A stretch of 64,000 bases of DNA, taken from the NCBI RefSeq assembly GCF_000814675.1, contig NZ_JWIG01000031.1, positions 1-64,000 on the forward strand, written 5' to 3'. Shown here piece by piece: positions 54,589-62,600 of this stretch; positions within the stretch are counted from its first letter, which is position 1, and each line of letters begins with the position of its first letter. Origin of the DNA: Pseudoalteromonas distincta. Its GTDB lineage: Bacteria; Pseudomonadota; Gammaproteobacteria; Enterobacterales; Alteromonadaceae. Both the position numbers and the translations under genes were made by a program. The notes under the pieces are model-generated. The model was not told the DNA's origin. It was given only the letters and a program-made list of their open reading frames with translations, and made no database searches.

Positions 54589-55875
54589 TCAACTTAGTAA
54601 AGATGGAACATTAAACTCAATTGTTGCACCTGATATCCAGGAGTCCAAAACCTCCTCATTTGTTAAATGAAACCAGTTAAAGCAATCTTCATTAAATTCC
54701 CTACAAAAAAAAGCCTCCATTTCTGATACTCTAATATTTTCAGGCAATCTACGAGTGTAAACAGCAGAGTAATTCTTTCTTTTTATTAAGTCTAAATACT
54801 CTTCTATTCTCTTTGTTAAAAGTTTATCAGATATGTAACTGGGGATATTTCTGTTATATAAATATGCACTTAAATTTCTTGCTTCTTTGTATACAACATA
54901 GCTAATAATCGGTAATGAATAATTTTTGGCAAGGTACTGTAAAAGATTCCCAAAACGGAGTGATTTTTGCACTGTAACTTTAAAGTCACAACAAGCGTCT
55001 TCTATAATCAACAGGATGTTGTATATCCTATTTTTTTCCAATAATTCTTGAATCTCCTCTACATCATTCTTACTAACTTTGCGAGCGCAAATATCATCAT
55101 ATAACCTCTTAGTTAATTCGCTAACTGAGCTATATTCCTCAGAGTAGCGTAAGTACAATCCAAAGGAGTTGATGAATGAAGTCGAATAAGTTGGCAATTC
55201 AGATAAAATATTATCTTTGCGAATAAATAGATGCAAACAAGCGCCTAGAAAAGATCTTATAGATTCACGACCTTGAGCTTGAGCCTCCCTAAAGTCATGC
55301 TCAGTGATGCGGACTAAAAAACCTTTGGAAATTAAGCTTTTCATCATTCTTTTTTCTGCTTCTTCGCAACCGAGAGTTTCTGAATGAGCATCGTAATGAT
55401 GCTTAATCGGCGCCTTATTGCCATCATTAAACCGTGTAAGTAGAAGAAATAAATATAGTTTTTCGATATATGTTAAACAAGAAATTGCACTTTCAGACTT
55501 TAGCCTCTGCTCAATATACTCACCTAACTTTTCTATTGTTAATTTTCCATCTTTTAAATAGCACTCAACAAGGCAACTTTTACACACATATCGCTCAGAC
55601 TCAAACTGCTCAATGCACTCTTTACGAGTAGAAAATAGTTTTTTTTTATTGCAGCTATCGCAGTTAAATGCTGAATGAACATTGGTACAGCTACTTTTAC
55701 TTTTTATTATTGACAAAGGCTTATCTAGTTTGCTTTTAAATTCTTTAAATACATTTTGAGCATTATTTGCAAATTTAATATTCTCACCTTTCTCTAATTC
55801 CCAAAATTGATTTATTAGTTCAACTTCAGCTTCACTAACCGCTTGTTCATAACAAATATAAGCGTAATTTTTCAT
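54589..55875 (-). CDS. Unknown island protein with an N-terminal zinc ribbon
   Basis: A 428-residue protein I do not recognise. Two cysteine pairs, C72-x2-C75 (NCDSCNKKK) and C98-x2-C101 (YVCKSCLVEC), 22 residues apart, look like a zinc ribbon. The rest is predicted mostly helical, with blocks such as TYIEKLYLFLLLTRFN, RESIRSFLGACLHLFIRKDN and SGATIEFNVPS at the end. No membrane segment or nuclease/ATPase motif is evident. Base use looks more AT-rich than in core genes. It stands alone, pointing towards greB, with 500 bp of non-coding DNA behind it. It may be a defence or mobile-element protein; there is no direct evidence for either. Confidence 0.6.
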   Translation of the reverse strand: MKNYAYICYEQAVSEAEVELINQFWELEKGENIKFANNAQNVFKEFKSKLDKPLSIIKSKSSCTNVHSAFNCDSCNKKKLFSTRKECIEQFESERYVCKSCLVECYLKDGKLTIEKLGEYIEQRLKSESAISCLTYIEKLYLFLLLTRFNDGNKAPIKHHYDAHSETLGCEEAEKRMMKSLISKGFLVRITEHDFREAQAQGRESIRSFLGACLHLFIRKDNILSELPTYSTSFINSFGLYLRYSEEYSSVSELTKRLYDDICARKVSKNDVEEIQELLEKNRIYNILLIIEDACCDFKVTVQKSLRFGNLLQYLAKNYSLPIISYVVYKEARNLSAYLYNRNIPSYISDKLLTKRIEEYLDLIKRKNYSAVYTRRLPENIRVSEMEAFFCREFNEDCFNWFHLTNEEVLDSWISGATIEFNVPSLLS

Positions 55876-56391
55876 TTTTTTCCAGACAAAGAAAGCCTAA
55901 AGAATTGGCTTCAATTAGTTTATTAGTAATTTATTACTATTCTAAATGTAAAACACCTAAATTCAAACAAAGTTAACAATATACATTTTTACTTTCATTT
56001 TTATAAACTAAGACTGAACTATTACATCTATAACTTGCTTTTATGCTATGGCTGGGTGCAACAGTATTCCCTATTACAGCAAATTAAGTAGAGAATGATA
56101 TGGGTATCATGATGTGTCTGGATTTAAACGAAAATGTTTAATTAGTCATTAGAAATTCGATAAACAAAATAACGTAAGTGCATAGCTAAATGAATTTAAA
56201 AAATTCCTGAGGAAAATTTGAAACTTATGCTCAAACGCGTTGGCTACAGTATAATATTCTGAGTATCAATGTATGAGTAAACGCTATTAAAGCAGTATTT
56301 ATTTGAACCTGTTATATGTAGTAGCTCAGAGACATCAACTTGAGAAAGTTAATTCGTTGTTCCTCCGCTTACAGATAGTTATATAATTTAA
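55876..56391. other. AT-rich intergenic region inside the island
   Basis: About 515 bp with no credible gene on either strand. I see a short palindrome (ATGATATGGGTATCAT, 56095-56110) and TATAAT-like sequences, but no tRNA, repeats or recognisable gene remnant. It should hold the promoter of the unknown gene to its left and the 3' untranslated region of hsdR to its right. Confidence 0.55.
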
Positions 56392-58902
56392 CTACCTTGC
56401 ATACAAATACTTCTGAAAACCAATAAACGTATCGCGTATCGCTGTCGGTGATCCAAACTCAATGGCGGCGTCGTTAATGGTGTTGTATTTAAGCTCTACT
56501 AAACTGCGCATTTTTTTAGGTGCGAGTTCTTGCACGCCATCTTCAATGTATTTACTTAATATAAAGTTTATAAACTCTTGTTGTTTATAATCGCTAAAAG
56601 CAGAGTTTATTTTAGGTTTTGCTTGTTGAGCTCGTTCAGTGCGTGTTTGTGCCTCTGAGGCATACGCTACGTAGGATAAAACATCGTATACATCGCTGTC
56701 TTGTGCATCAATTACGGCTTTCATACTATCGAGTTTTTCGCTATCGTAGCCCGCTTCGGTTAAATCTTCTAATAGCTTTTCGCGAGTGGTTGGATCGCTC
56801 CAGATTTCGCGTAGTTGGTCTTCATTTTCAAAAAAGCGCGGTAAGTCGTCAAACATACGTTCAACAAATTCTTTTGCTGTAATGGGCTTGCCTTCAGCAC
56901 TCCAGTACATTGCTGAGGATATATGCTTAATTTGTCGTGTACGGCCGTCTGAGAGCTTTATTTCAAGCTTTTCACATACACATGGTCTTTCGCCACATTT
57001 ATCACAGCCTTCAGGCTCTGGTTTTTCACAAATACATAGTTTTTGTTCACACACCTTGCACGGTTTCTTTTCACCGGCACCATCGCCGCCAGTGTCTTCA
57101 CATTGGCACGGCGTTGTGCCGCACTCAGGGCATACTTCGCTGGGTATTGGCTCACCATCCCAAGCAGGATCAGCAAAGTTATGGTGCGCTTTTACAAAGT
57201 CGTAAATGGTAAAATAGTCTTTGCCATCGTATGTGCGGGTTCCTCGGCCTATAATCTGTTTAAACTCAATCATATTGTTACAAAGGCGCATGAGCACAAT
57301 GTTACGTACGTTACGCGCATCAACGCCGGTAGAGAGTTTGCGTGATGTGGTTAAAATTGTCGGAATAGTTTTTTCGTTATCACAAAAGATTTTTAAGTCG
57401 TTTTCACCCGCTACGCCATCGTTAGCGGTAACACGAACACAATAGTTAGTGTTGGTAGTCCAGCCCTTTTTAACTGCATACTGATTAATAAAATCGCGCA
57501 CCATACCTGCATGAACTTGTGTTGCACAAAACACGATGGTTTTTTCTTTAGGATTAAAGCGCTCCATCCAATAGTGTACACGGCGCTCTTCGCGCTGAGG
57601 TATGGTAATAATGCGGTTAAAGTCACCTTCTTTATACAGTTTACCAGGCTCAGGATCGCCTTTTACAACAACACCATCCCCCTCTATGTACTTGTACTCA
57701 TCCATAGTGCCAACAATCGGTAACACTTTAAATGGCGTTAAAAAGCCATCGTTAATGCCTTCTTTTAGAGTATAGCTGTAAACGGGTTCGCCAAAGTAAC
57801 CATAGGTATCAGCGTTATCGGTACGCTTTGGTGTGGCAGTTAAACCTAGCTGAACTGCTGGTTCAAAGTGTTTAAGAATATCACGCCAAGCACTTTCATC
57901 ATTTGCGCCACCACGGTGACATTCATCAATAATAATTAAATCAAAAAAATCAGCAGGATATTGCTCGTAATACGGGTTTTCTGCATTTTTGACTGGCGCA
58001 TTTTCATCTTCTTCTGTTGTGGCTTCTTTTAATTCGGTTTTAGGCCCACACATAAGAGTATGAAAAATAGTAAAAAACACACTGGCATTTTTAGGAACGC
58101 CGCCTCGTTTGCGAATATCTTCAGGGGTGATACGCACAATGGCGTCATCACCAAACGAATGAAAATCGTTAAACGCCTGATTAGCTAATATGTTACGGTC
58201 GGCCAAAAATAAAATACGCGGGCGCTTTTTAGCAAGGCTTATATCTTTCTGCGCGGTCAAACTCCAACGGGTTTGAAATAACTTCCACGCTGTTTGAAAG
58301 CCAATACAGGTTTTACCCGTACCAGTAGCAAGCGTTAACAAAATTCTTGGTTCGCCCTGAGCAATGGCCTCAAGGGCATTATGAATGGCATTCTCTTGAT
58401 AATAACGCGGAGCCCAATCGCCTTTGGCCTCAAAGGGAATGGTAGAAAACGCATCACGCCAAGCTGTCGTAAAATCCGCTTCTGGGGTATCACCTTTTTG
58501 CCCAAAGGTTAAATCCCAAAGCGCTTGCGGTGACAGGTATTCTTCCACCAGTTCCGCAACACCTGTGAGCATATCAATCTGGTAAATATCATGGCCGTTG
58601 GTGGCGTAAGCAATGCGGCATTGCAGACGCTTTGCGTAGTCTATCGCTTGGCGTACACCTTCGCTGTATATCAGGCTTTCTTTTTTTGCTTCTACTGCCG
58701 CAAGCTTACGACCTTTGTACACCAGCACATAATCACATGGGACTTTATTAGCGCGTTTGCCACCCGCCATAATTTGGCCAGGGCAAATAAGCTCGCGGCG
58801 AATAAAGCTGTTATCAACTTCACCCCAACCCGCAGCAACTAACTTAGGATCAATTAAATCCGCTCTGGTATCGGCTTCGTTACGCGTCCTTGCTTGTGAC
58901 AT
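56392..58902 (-). CDS. hsdR: Type I restriction endonuclease subunit R
   Basis: HsdR is the DNA-translocating and cutting subunit of a type I system. The 836 residues have an N-terminal PD-(D/E)XK nuclease (D57, E71-A-K73 in LAAVEAKKE), a helicase core with LATGTGKTCIGF, IIIDECHRGG and GLTATPKRTDNADTYGYFGE, and QIIGRGTRTYDGKDYFTIYD in motif VI. Size and layout fit the EcoEI-like branch. Unusual is a cysteine-rich stretch (about 588-645) with three repeats of the form C-x2-C-x4-C-x-C. Its ATG overlaps the hsdS stop (TAATG). Confidence 0.93.
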   Translation of the reverse strand: MSQARTRNEADTRADLIDPKLVAAGWGEVDNSFIRRELICPGQIMAGGKRANKVPCDYVLVYKGRKLAAVEAKKESLIYSEGVRQAIDYAKRLQCRIAYATNGHDIYQIDMLTGVAELVEEYLSPQALWDLTFGQKGDTPEADFTTAWRDAFSTIPFEAKGDWAPRYYQENAIHNALEAIAQGEPRILLTLATGTGKTCIGFQTAWKLFQTRWSLTAQKDISLAKKRPRILFLADRNILANQAFNDFHSFGDDAIVRITPEDIRKRGGVPKNASVFFTIFHTLMCGPKTELKEATTEEDENAPVKNAENPYYEQYPADFFDLIIIDECHRGGANDESAWRDILKHFEPAVQLGLTATPKRTDNADTYGYFGEPVYSYTLKEGINDGFLTPFKVLPIVGTMDEYKYIEGDGVVVKGDPEPGKLYKEGDFNRIITIPQREERRVHYWMERFNPKEKTIVFCATQVHAGMVRDFINQYAVKKGWTTNTNYCVRVTANDGVAGENDLKIFCDNEKTIPTILTTSRKLSTGVDARNVRNIVLMRLCNNMIEFKQIIGRGTRTYDGKDYFTIYDFVKAHHNFADPAWDGEPIPSEVCPECGTTPCQCEDTGGDGAGEKKPCKVCEQKLCICEKPEPEGCDKCGERPCVCEKLEIKLSDGRTRQIKHISSAMYWSAEGKPITAKEFVERMFDDLPRFFENEDQLREIWSDPTTREKLLEDLTEAGYDSEKLDSMKAVIDAQDSDVYDVLSYVAYASEAQTRTERAQQAKPKINSAFSDYKQQEFINFILSKYIEDGVQELAPKKMRSLVELKYNTINDAAIEFGSPTAIRDTFIGFQKYLYAR

Positions 58903-60122
58903 TAGGCCACTGCTCCTTTGTTTGTATCAACCTCAAGCGCCTTGGTTAGCTCGCCAGAAAAGGCTTTTTGTAGGATGGATTTTTTTAGTTGGTCAATTGA
59001 CTTCAATTTATTATGATATATATGTTCCAAGCTTATTACGTGATTAAATAACTCATCAAAATTGCGCACAAACTTCTCGGTTAATTCAACCGGTGGAATC
59101 GGCAAGGCTAATTGCTTTAGAGACTTCCCTGTAAAATGTTGGATACCAGCCCCAGTAAAACTGTTTTTTAGAGTGCCATTACAATCGCTCAGATATAAAT
59201 AGTATAAAACCCAGCGATTATAGAGTGGATTATGACAACGTATTCTATGCAAGGCTTTTTGGAAAAAGATATCTTCATCTTGCTCCCAAATAGCTCCACG
59301 CCCTGGATAACCACCCTCACAAATTACCAAGTCTCCTTTTTTAATAGCATATCTTTCATACTCACTATCCTCAAAACGCATTTCAAGAAGATCATCTGTA
59401 TTTATATTAAACCACTGAACATTTTGATTTCTTAAATATGGCTTTGGATTGCCTTTATTTTTCTTTTTATCAAGCATTTTTCCCAAACATGTTTCAGCGA
59501 TTTCAGCAATCTTCTTAACTCCCCAATCATCACCATGCTGGCTAAATACTTGCTGCAAGTAGCTTTCAAACAGCTCGCGAGCGTTTTTGAGGTTTTGCTC
59601 GGTCTTGGCGCGGGCTTGCTCTATATCGGCGAAGGCTTGATCGAGAATAGCGACGATGCATTTTTGTTCGGGAATGGGAGGGAGTACCACCCTGATAGAA
59701 TTAAATTTACTCTTATTTACGATAGGAACAGTTGTTCCAGATGCTAATTCCTCAAGCTGGGAATTAAACCAAGGGGACAGCGCCTGATAAAACATAAATT
59801 TAGATACGAAGCTATCATCAGCCTTAATTCCATTAATTTGCTGATTAAAAGCAACAACTTTAGAGTTAATTCCAACTTTCCCAAGATTTCCGATGCATGA
59901 AATCAGTATTGAGCCAGATGGCAGGGTTCGACTTATGGAGGCCCCTTTATCACTCAAGTTGTCAGCCGTTTCGAAAATTACAGAGTTTAATAACTCTGGC
60001 GGCTTAACGAATGGAACGTCGCAGCCATAATTATCCTTTTGACTTTTGGGAGGTGTTGACCCTGTAACTGTTTGAAATAAATTGCCCAGAGAGTCAATCG
60101 TCCAATGCGTAGGAAAAAGCAT
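58902..60122 (-). CDS. hsdS: Type I restriction specificity subunit S
   Basis: HsdS reads the target DNA sequence for both methylation and cutting. The 406 residues show the two-fold layout. TRD1 begins in LFPTHWTIDSLGNLFQTVTG and ends with the conserved helix IPEQKCIVAILDQAFADIEQ. TRD2 begins after FSQHGDDWGVKKIAEIAETC and ends with LPIPPVELTEKFVRNFDELF. Its ATG overlaps the hsdM stop and its stop overlaps the hsdR start, so all three subunits are translationally coupled. The recognition site cannot be read from sequence. Confidence 0.92.
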   Translation of the reverse strand: MLFPTHWTIDSLGNLFQTVTGSTPPKSQKDNYGCDVPFVKPPELLNSVIFETADNLSDKGASISRTLPSGSILISCIGNLGKVGINSKVVAFNQQINGIKADDSFVSKFMFYQALSPWFNSQLEELASGTTVPIVNKSKFNSIRVVLPPIPEQKCIVAILDQAFADIEQARAKTEQNLKNARELFESYLQQVFSQHGDDWGVKKIAEIAETCLGKMLDKKKNKGNPKPYLRNQNVQWFNINTDDLLEMRFEDSEYERYAIKKGDLVICEGGYPGRGAIWEQDEDIFFQKALHRIRCHNPLYNRWVLYYLYLSDCNGTLKNSFTGAGIQHFTGKSLKQLALPIPPVELTEKFVRNFDELFNHVISLEHIYHNKLKSIDQLKKSILQKAFSGELTKALEVDTNKGAVA

Positions 60123-61588
60123 TACAACAACTCCTGAATCTTACCAAGAATCGCTTCGCTCTCTTTATCCAGCGCAATGATTTCTTCAATAATGACTTGC
60201 GGTTCACGCAGTGGAGCTTCTTCTGCTTGGTTTGGGTTTTTTACCGATAAATCCCATGTTGCATCATTTAGTTCAGACGTTGCCAATGACCAAGATTTAG
60301 CACTGTCTTCAAAGCCTTTTTGTAGCTCGATAAATTCTTTTAAGTCTTTGTCGTTTAGCGGATTGGTTTTACCCAAGCTGCGGCCAGGGTCTAGCTGGTA
60401 GAACCATGTTTTTTGTGTTGGTTCGCCTTTAGTGAAAAACAACACCACGGTTTTAACCCCAGCGCCTAAGAAGGTTTTTGCTGGGCAATCGAGTACGGTG
60501 TGTAAGTTGCAGTTTTCTAATAGCTCTTTACGCAAGGCAATGGCGGCGTTATCGGTATTCGATAAAAAGGTGTTTTTAATCACAATGGCAGCGCGGCCAC
60601 CAGGCTTGAGCATTTTGATAAAGTGCTGCAAAAACAAGAAGGCGGTTTCACCGGTTTTGATTGGGAAGTTTTGCTGAACTTCTTTGCGCTCTTTACCACC
60701 AAACGGCGGGTTAGCTAATACAATATCGTGCTGGTTGCTTGGGGTAATGTCTTGTAGATTTTCGCCTAGGGTATTGGTATGAATAACGTTAGGTGCTTCG
60801 ATGCCATGTAGAATCATGTTCATAATGGCGATAACGTAAGCCAAAGACTTTTTCTCTTTGGCGTAAAAGGTGCTTTGTTGCAGGGTTTTTAAATCGCTGG
60901 TTGAAAGCTGCTTTTTGCTGACACCACCTTGGCGAAGGTAATCGTAGGCTTCACATAAGAAGCCTGCCGAACCTGCTGCACCGTCGTATATGGTTTCGCC
61001 AATTTGTGGCTGTAATATATCGATCATCGCACGAATTAATGGGCGTGGTGTGTAGTATTCTCCCCCGTTGCGGCCAGCGTTGCCCATGTTTTTAATTTTT
61101 ACTTCGTACAGGTGTGAAAGCTCATGCTTTTCTTCTTGTGAGCGAAAGCGTAATTCGTCTACTTTTTCGAGCGCATCACGCAGTGAGTAGCCACTTTGAA
61201 TTTTATTTTTGATCTCGCTAAAGATTTCACCAATTTTATATTCAATGGTGTCAGGGCCTTTGGCACGTAGTTTAAAGCCTTTAAGATAGGGGAAAAGCTC
61301 GCCATCAACAAAATCCATTAAGTCGCTGCCGGTTAAGGCGTTATCGTGATCAAACTCATCATTAGCGGTTTTAGGCGCAGCCCACGAACTCCAGCGGTAC
61401 TTCTCTTCAATAATGTATTGGTATTCTTCTGCCATCAATTCGGCTTCTTGAGACTTTGTAAACTCTAAGTCATCAAGGTATTTTAAAAATAGCATCCACG
61501 ACGATTGCTCGGTGTAGTCTAGCTCACTAGAGCAGCCTGCGTCTTTATGGAAAATGTCGTCGATATTTTTAAATGTTTGTTCAAACAT
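60122..61588 (-). CDS. hsdM: Type I restriction N6-adenine methyltransferase subunit M
   Basis: HsdM methylates adenine in the target site. The 488 residues have the helical HsdM N-terminal domain (FKNIDDIFHKDAGCSSELDY), the SAM motif TIYDGAAGSAGFLCEAYDYL and the catalytic NPPFGG in DIVLANPPFGGKERKEVQQN (near residue 294). The start has AAGGAC upstream. It is the first gene of the operon, about 150 nt after a small XRE gene on the same strand. All catalytic motifs seem intact, so the system should be active. Confidence 0.95.
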   Translation of the reverse strand: MFEQTFKNIDDIFHKDAGCSSELDYTEQSSWMLFLKYLDDLEFTKSQEAELMAEEYQYIIEEKYRWSSWAAPKTANDEFDHDNALTGSDLMDFVDGELFPYLKGFKLRAKGPDTIEYKIGEIFSEIKNKIQSGYSLRDALEKVDELRFRSQEEKHELSHLYEVKIKNMGNAGRNGGEYYTPRPLIRAMIDILQPQIGETIYDGAAGSAGFLCEAYDYLRQGGVSKKQLSTSDLKTLQQSTFYAKEKKSLAYVIAIMNMILHGIEAPNVIHTNTLGENLQDITPSNQHDIVLANPPFGGKERKEVQQNFPIKTGETAFLFLQHFIKMLKPGGRAAIVIKNTFLSNTDNAAIALRKELLENCNLHTVLDCPAKTFLGAGVKTVVLFFTKGEPTQKTWFYQLDPGRSLGKTNPLNDKDLKEFIELQKGFEDSAKSWSLATSELNDATWDLSVKNPNQAEEAPLREPQVIIEEIIALDKESEAILGKIQELL

Positions 61589-61738
61589 GTAAATTAAGTC
61601 CTTGTTAGCCAGTGAGTTTGAGATGATTTTTTTGCTTAAAGCAACTCACTCGCTTATTTATATTCCTGAGGTAATAGTGATTAATATACCCTAATTAATT
61701 AAAAAATTAATAATATATTAGTACCAAGTAGTTTTTGG

Positions 61739-61975
61739 TTAATCTAGGTCAATTTTATACTTTTGCCTTGCCGGTAGTATCTCTTCGAACTCGCAATTTA
61801 ATGCGTTTACTAATTTATATAAGGTTTCGAGTTTAATATTAACATTACCTCTTTCCATTTTTCCGTAATTACCGCGCTCTATACCGACATAGGCGGCAAA
61901 ACCTTCTTGCGAGTAGCCTGCTTCTTTGCGTTTTTCTCGTAGCTTTTCACCAAAATGTTTAACTAAATCACTCAC
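61739..61975 (-). CDS. XRE-family regulator upstream of the restriction operon
   Basis: A 78-residue HTH protein: LREKRKEAGYSQEGFAAYVG then IERGNYGKMERGNVNIKLET and LYKLVNALNCEFEEILPARQ. This is the size and form of controller proteins that time restriction-modification genes, though XRE proteins of this type are also common in mobile elements. It lies upstream of hsdM on the same strand and is divergent from the helicase unit, so it could control both. Start and stop are clear. Confidence 0.82.
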   Translation of the reverse strand: MSDLVKHFGEKLREKRKEAGYSQEGFAAYVGIERGNYGKMERGNVNIKLETLYKLVNALNCEFEEILPARQKYKIDLD

Positions 61976-61982
61976 CTGGTTT

Positions 61983-62041
61983 TCCTCAAGGCAAAATGAT
62001 TAGATTTTCATGTTGAGGGCTTAACTACCACGCCCTATAAT
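61983..62041 (+). promoter_or_regulatory. Promoter of the helicase unit with flanking inverted repeat
   Basis: TTGAGG (62013-62018), 17-bp spacer, perfect TATAAT (62036-62041), about 34 nt before the next start codon. The -35 sequence TTGAGG is also the right arm of an inverted repeat with CCTCAA (61984-61989), between the XRE gene and this promoter. The arms could be bound by the XRE protein, which would then control the helicase unit. Confidence 0.6.
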
Positions 62042-62075
62042 ACCCATTATTATAAGAAGTTTATTAGGATTTACT

Positions 62076-62600
62076 TTGAAATTTGACCCTCTCGTAGCTC
62101 AAATTATTGTTGCACCAAATTTTGATAACTTTACAACAAGCGATGTACGCTCGGCGTACTTAGCATTAAAAAGTGATTCTTCTTTGGTACCTACAGCAGT
62201 TAGGCGAAGTATATATGCCGAATTGATCAAGCTTGTTAAAAAAGGCTGGCTGAAAAAAATGGTATCAAATAAAAAAGGATTTACGCGATTCAATAAAACA
62301 GAAAGCTTTAACGTTGAGGTAATTACTCAGCTAGCTAGTGCAATACCTATTGGAACTACAGAAAAGGCAGATGATAAGCACGCGCTATTACTTAGTAAGT
62401 TAAATCATTATAAAGCCGAGCTATTATTGAATATGGGGGAATCTGAGGCATACAAAGAGCTTTATTTGGAGTCACCCGAATTAGTAGATGAACTTCAGCC
62501 ACAATACAACAAAGCGAGAGACAACAATACAAGAATACTTGGCAAGATTAGAGCGATTGAAGGCTTAATGAAGCAAAACGAAGCATTAGAGAAAATATGA
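62076..62600 (+). CDS. Unknown protein encoded with an SF2 helicase (TTG start)
   Basis: A 174-residue protein of no family I know. The start is a TTG with TAGGAT six bases upstream. The N-terminal half (about 1-85) looks like a winged-helix or HTH domain: FDNFTTSDVRSAYLALKSDS, then AVRRSIYAELIKLVKKGWLK and K-K-G-F-T-R-F-N-K-T, with the wing-like basic turn. The C-terminal half is a long charged helix (KLNHYKAELLLNMGESEAYK to the end), likely coiled coil. Its stop overlaps the helicase ATG (ATGA), so the two proteins are surely made together and perhaps bind each other. Confidence 0.75.
   Translation: MKFDPLVAQIIVAPNFDNFTTSDVRSAYLALKSDSSLVPTAVRRSIYAELIKLVKKGWLKKMVSNKKGFTRFNKTESFNVEVITQLASAIPIGTTEKADDKHALLLSKLNHYKAELLLNMGESEAYKELYLESPELVDELQPQYNKARDNNTRILGKIRAIEGLMKQNEALEKI

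Noticed and set aside
54589..55875. Idea that the zinc-ribbon protein is a TnsD/TniQ-type targeting protein
   Set aside because: The cysteine pairs are N-terminal, but no TniQ motif or transposase partner is visible.
56095..56110. Short palindrome ATGATATGGGTATCAT in the island spacer
   Set aside because: Single copy, not near a clear promoter, and too short to assign a role.
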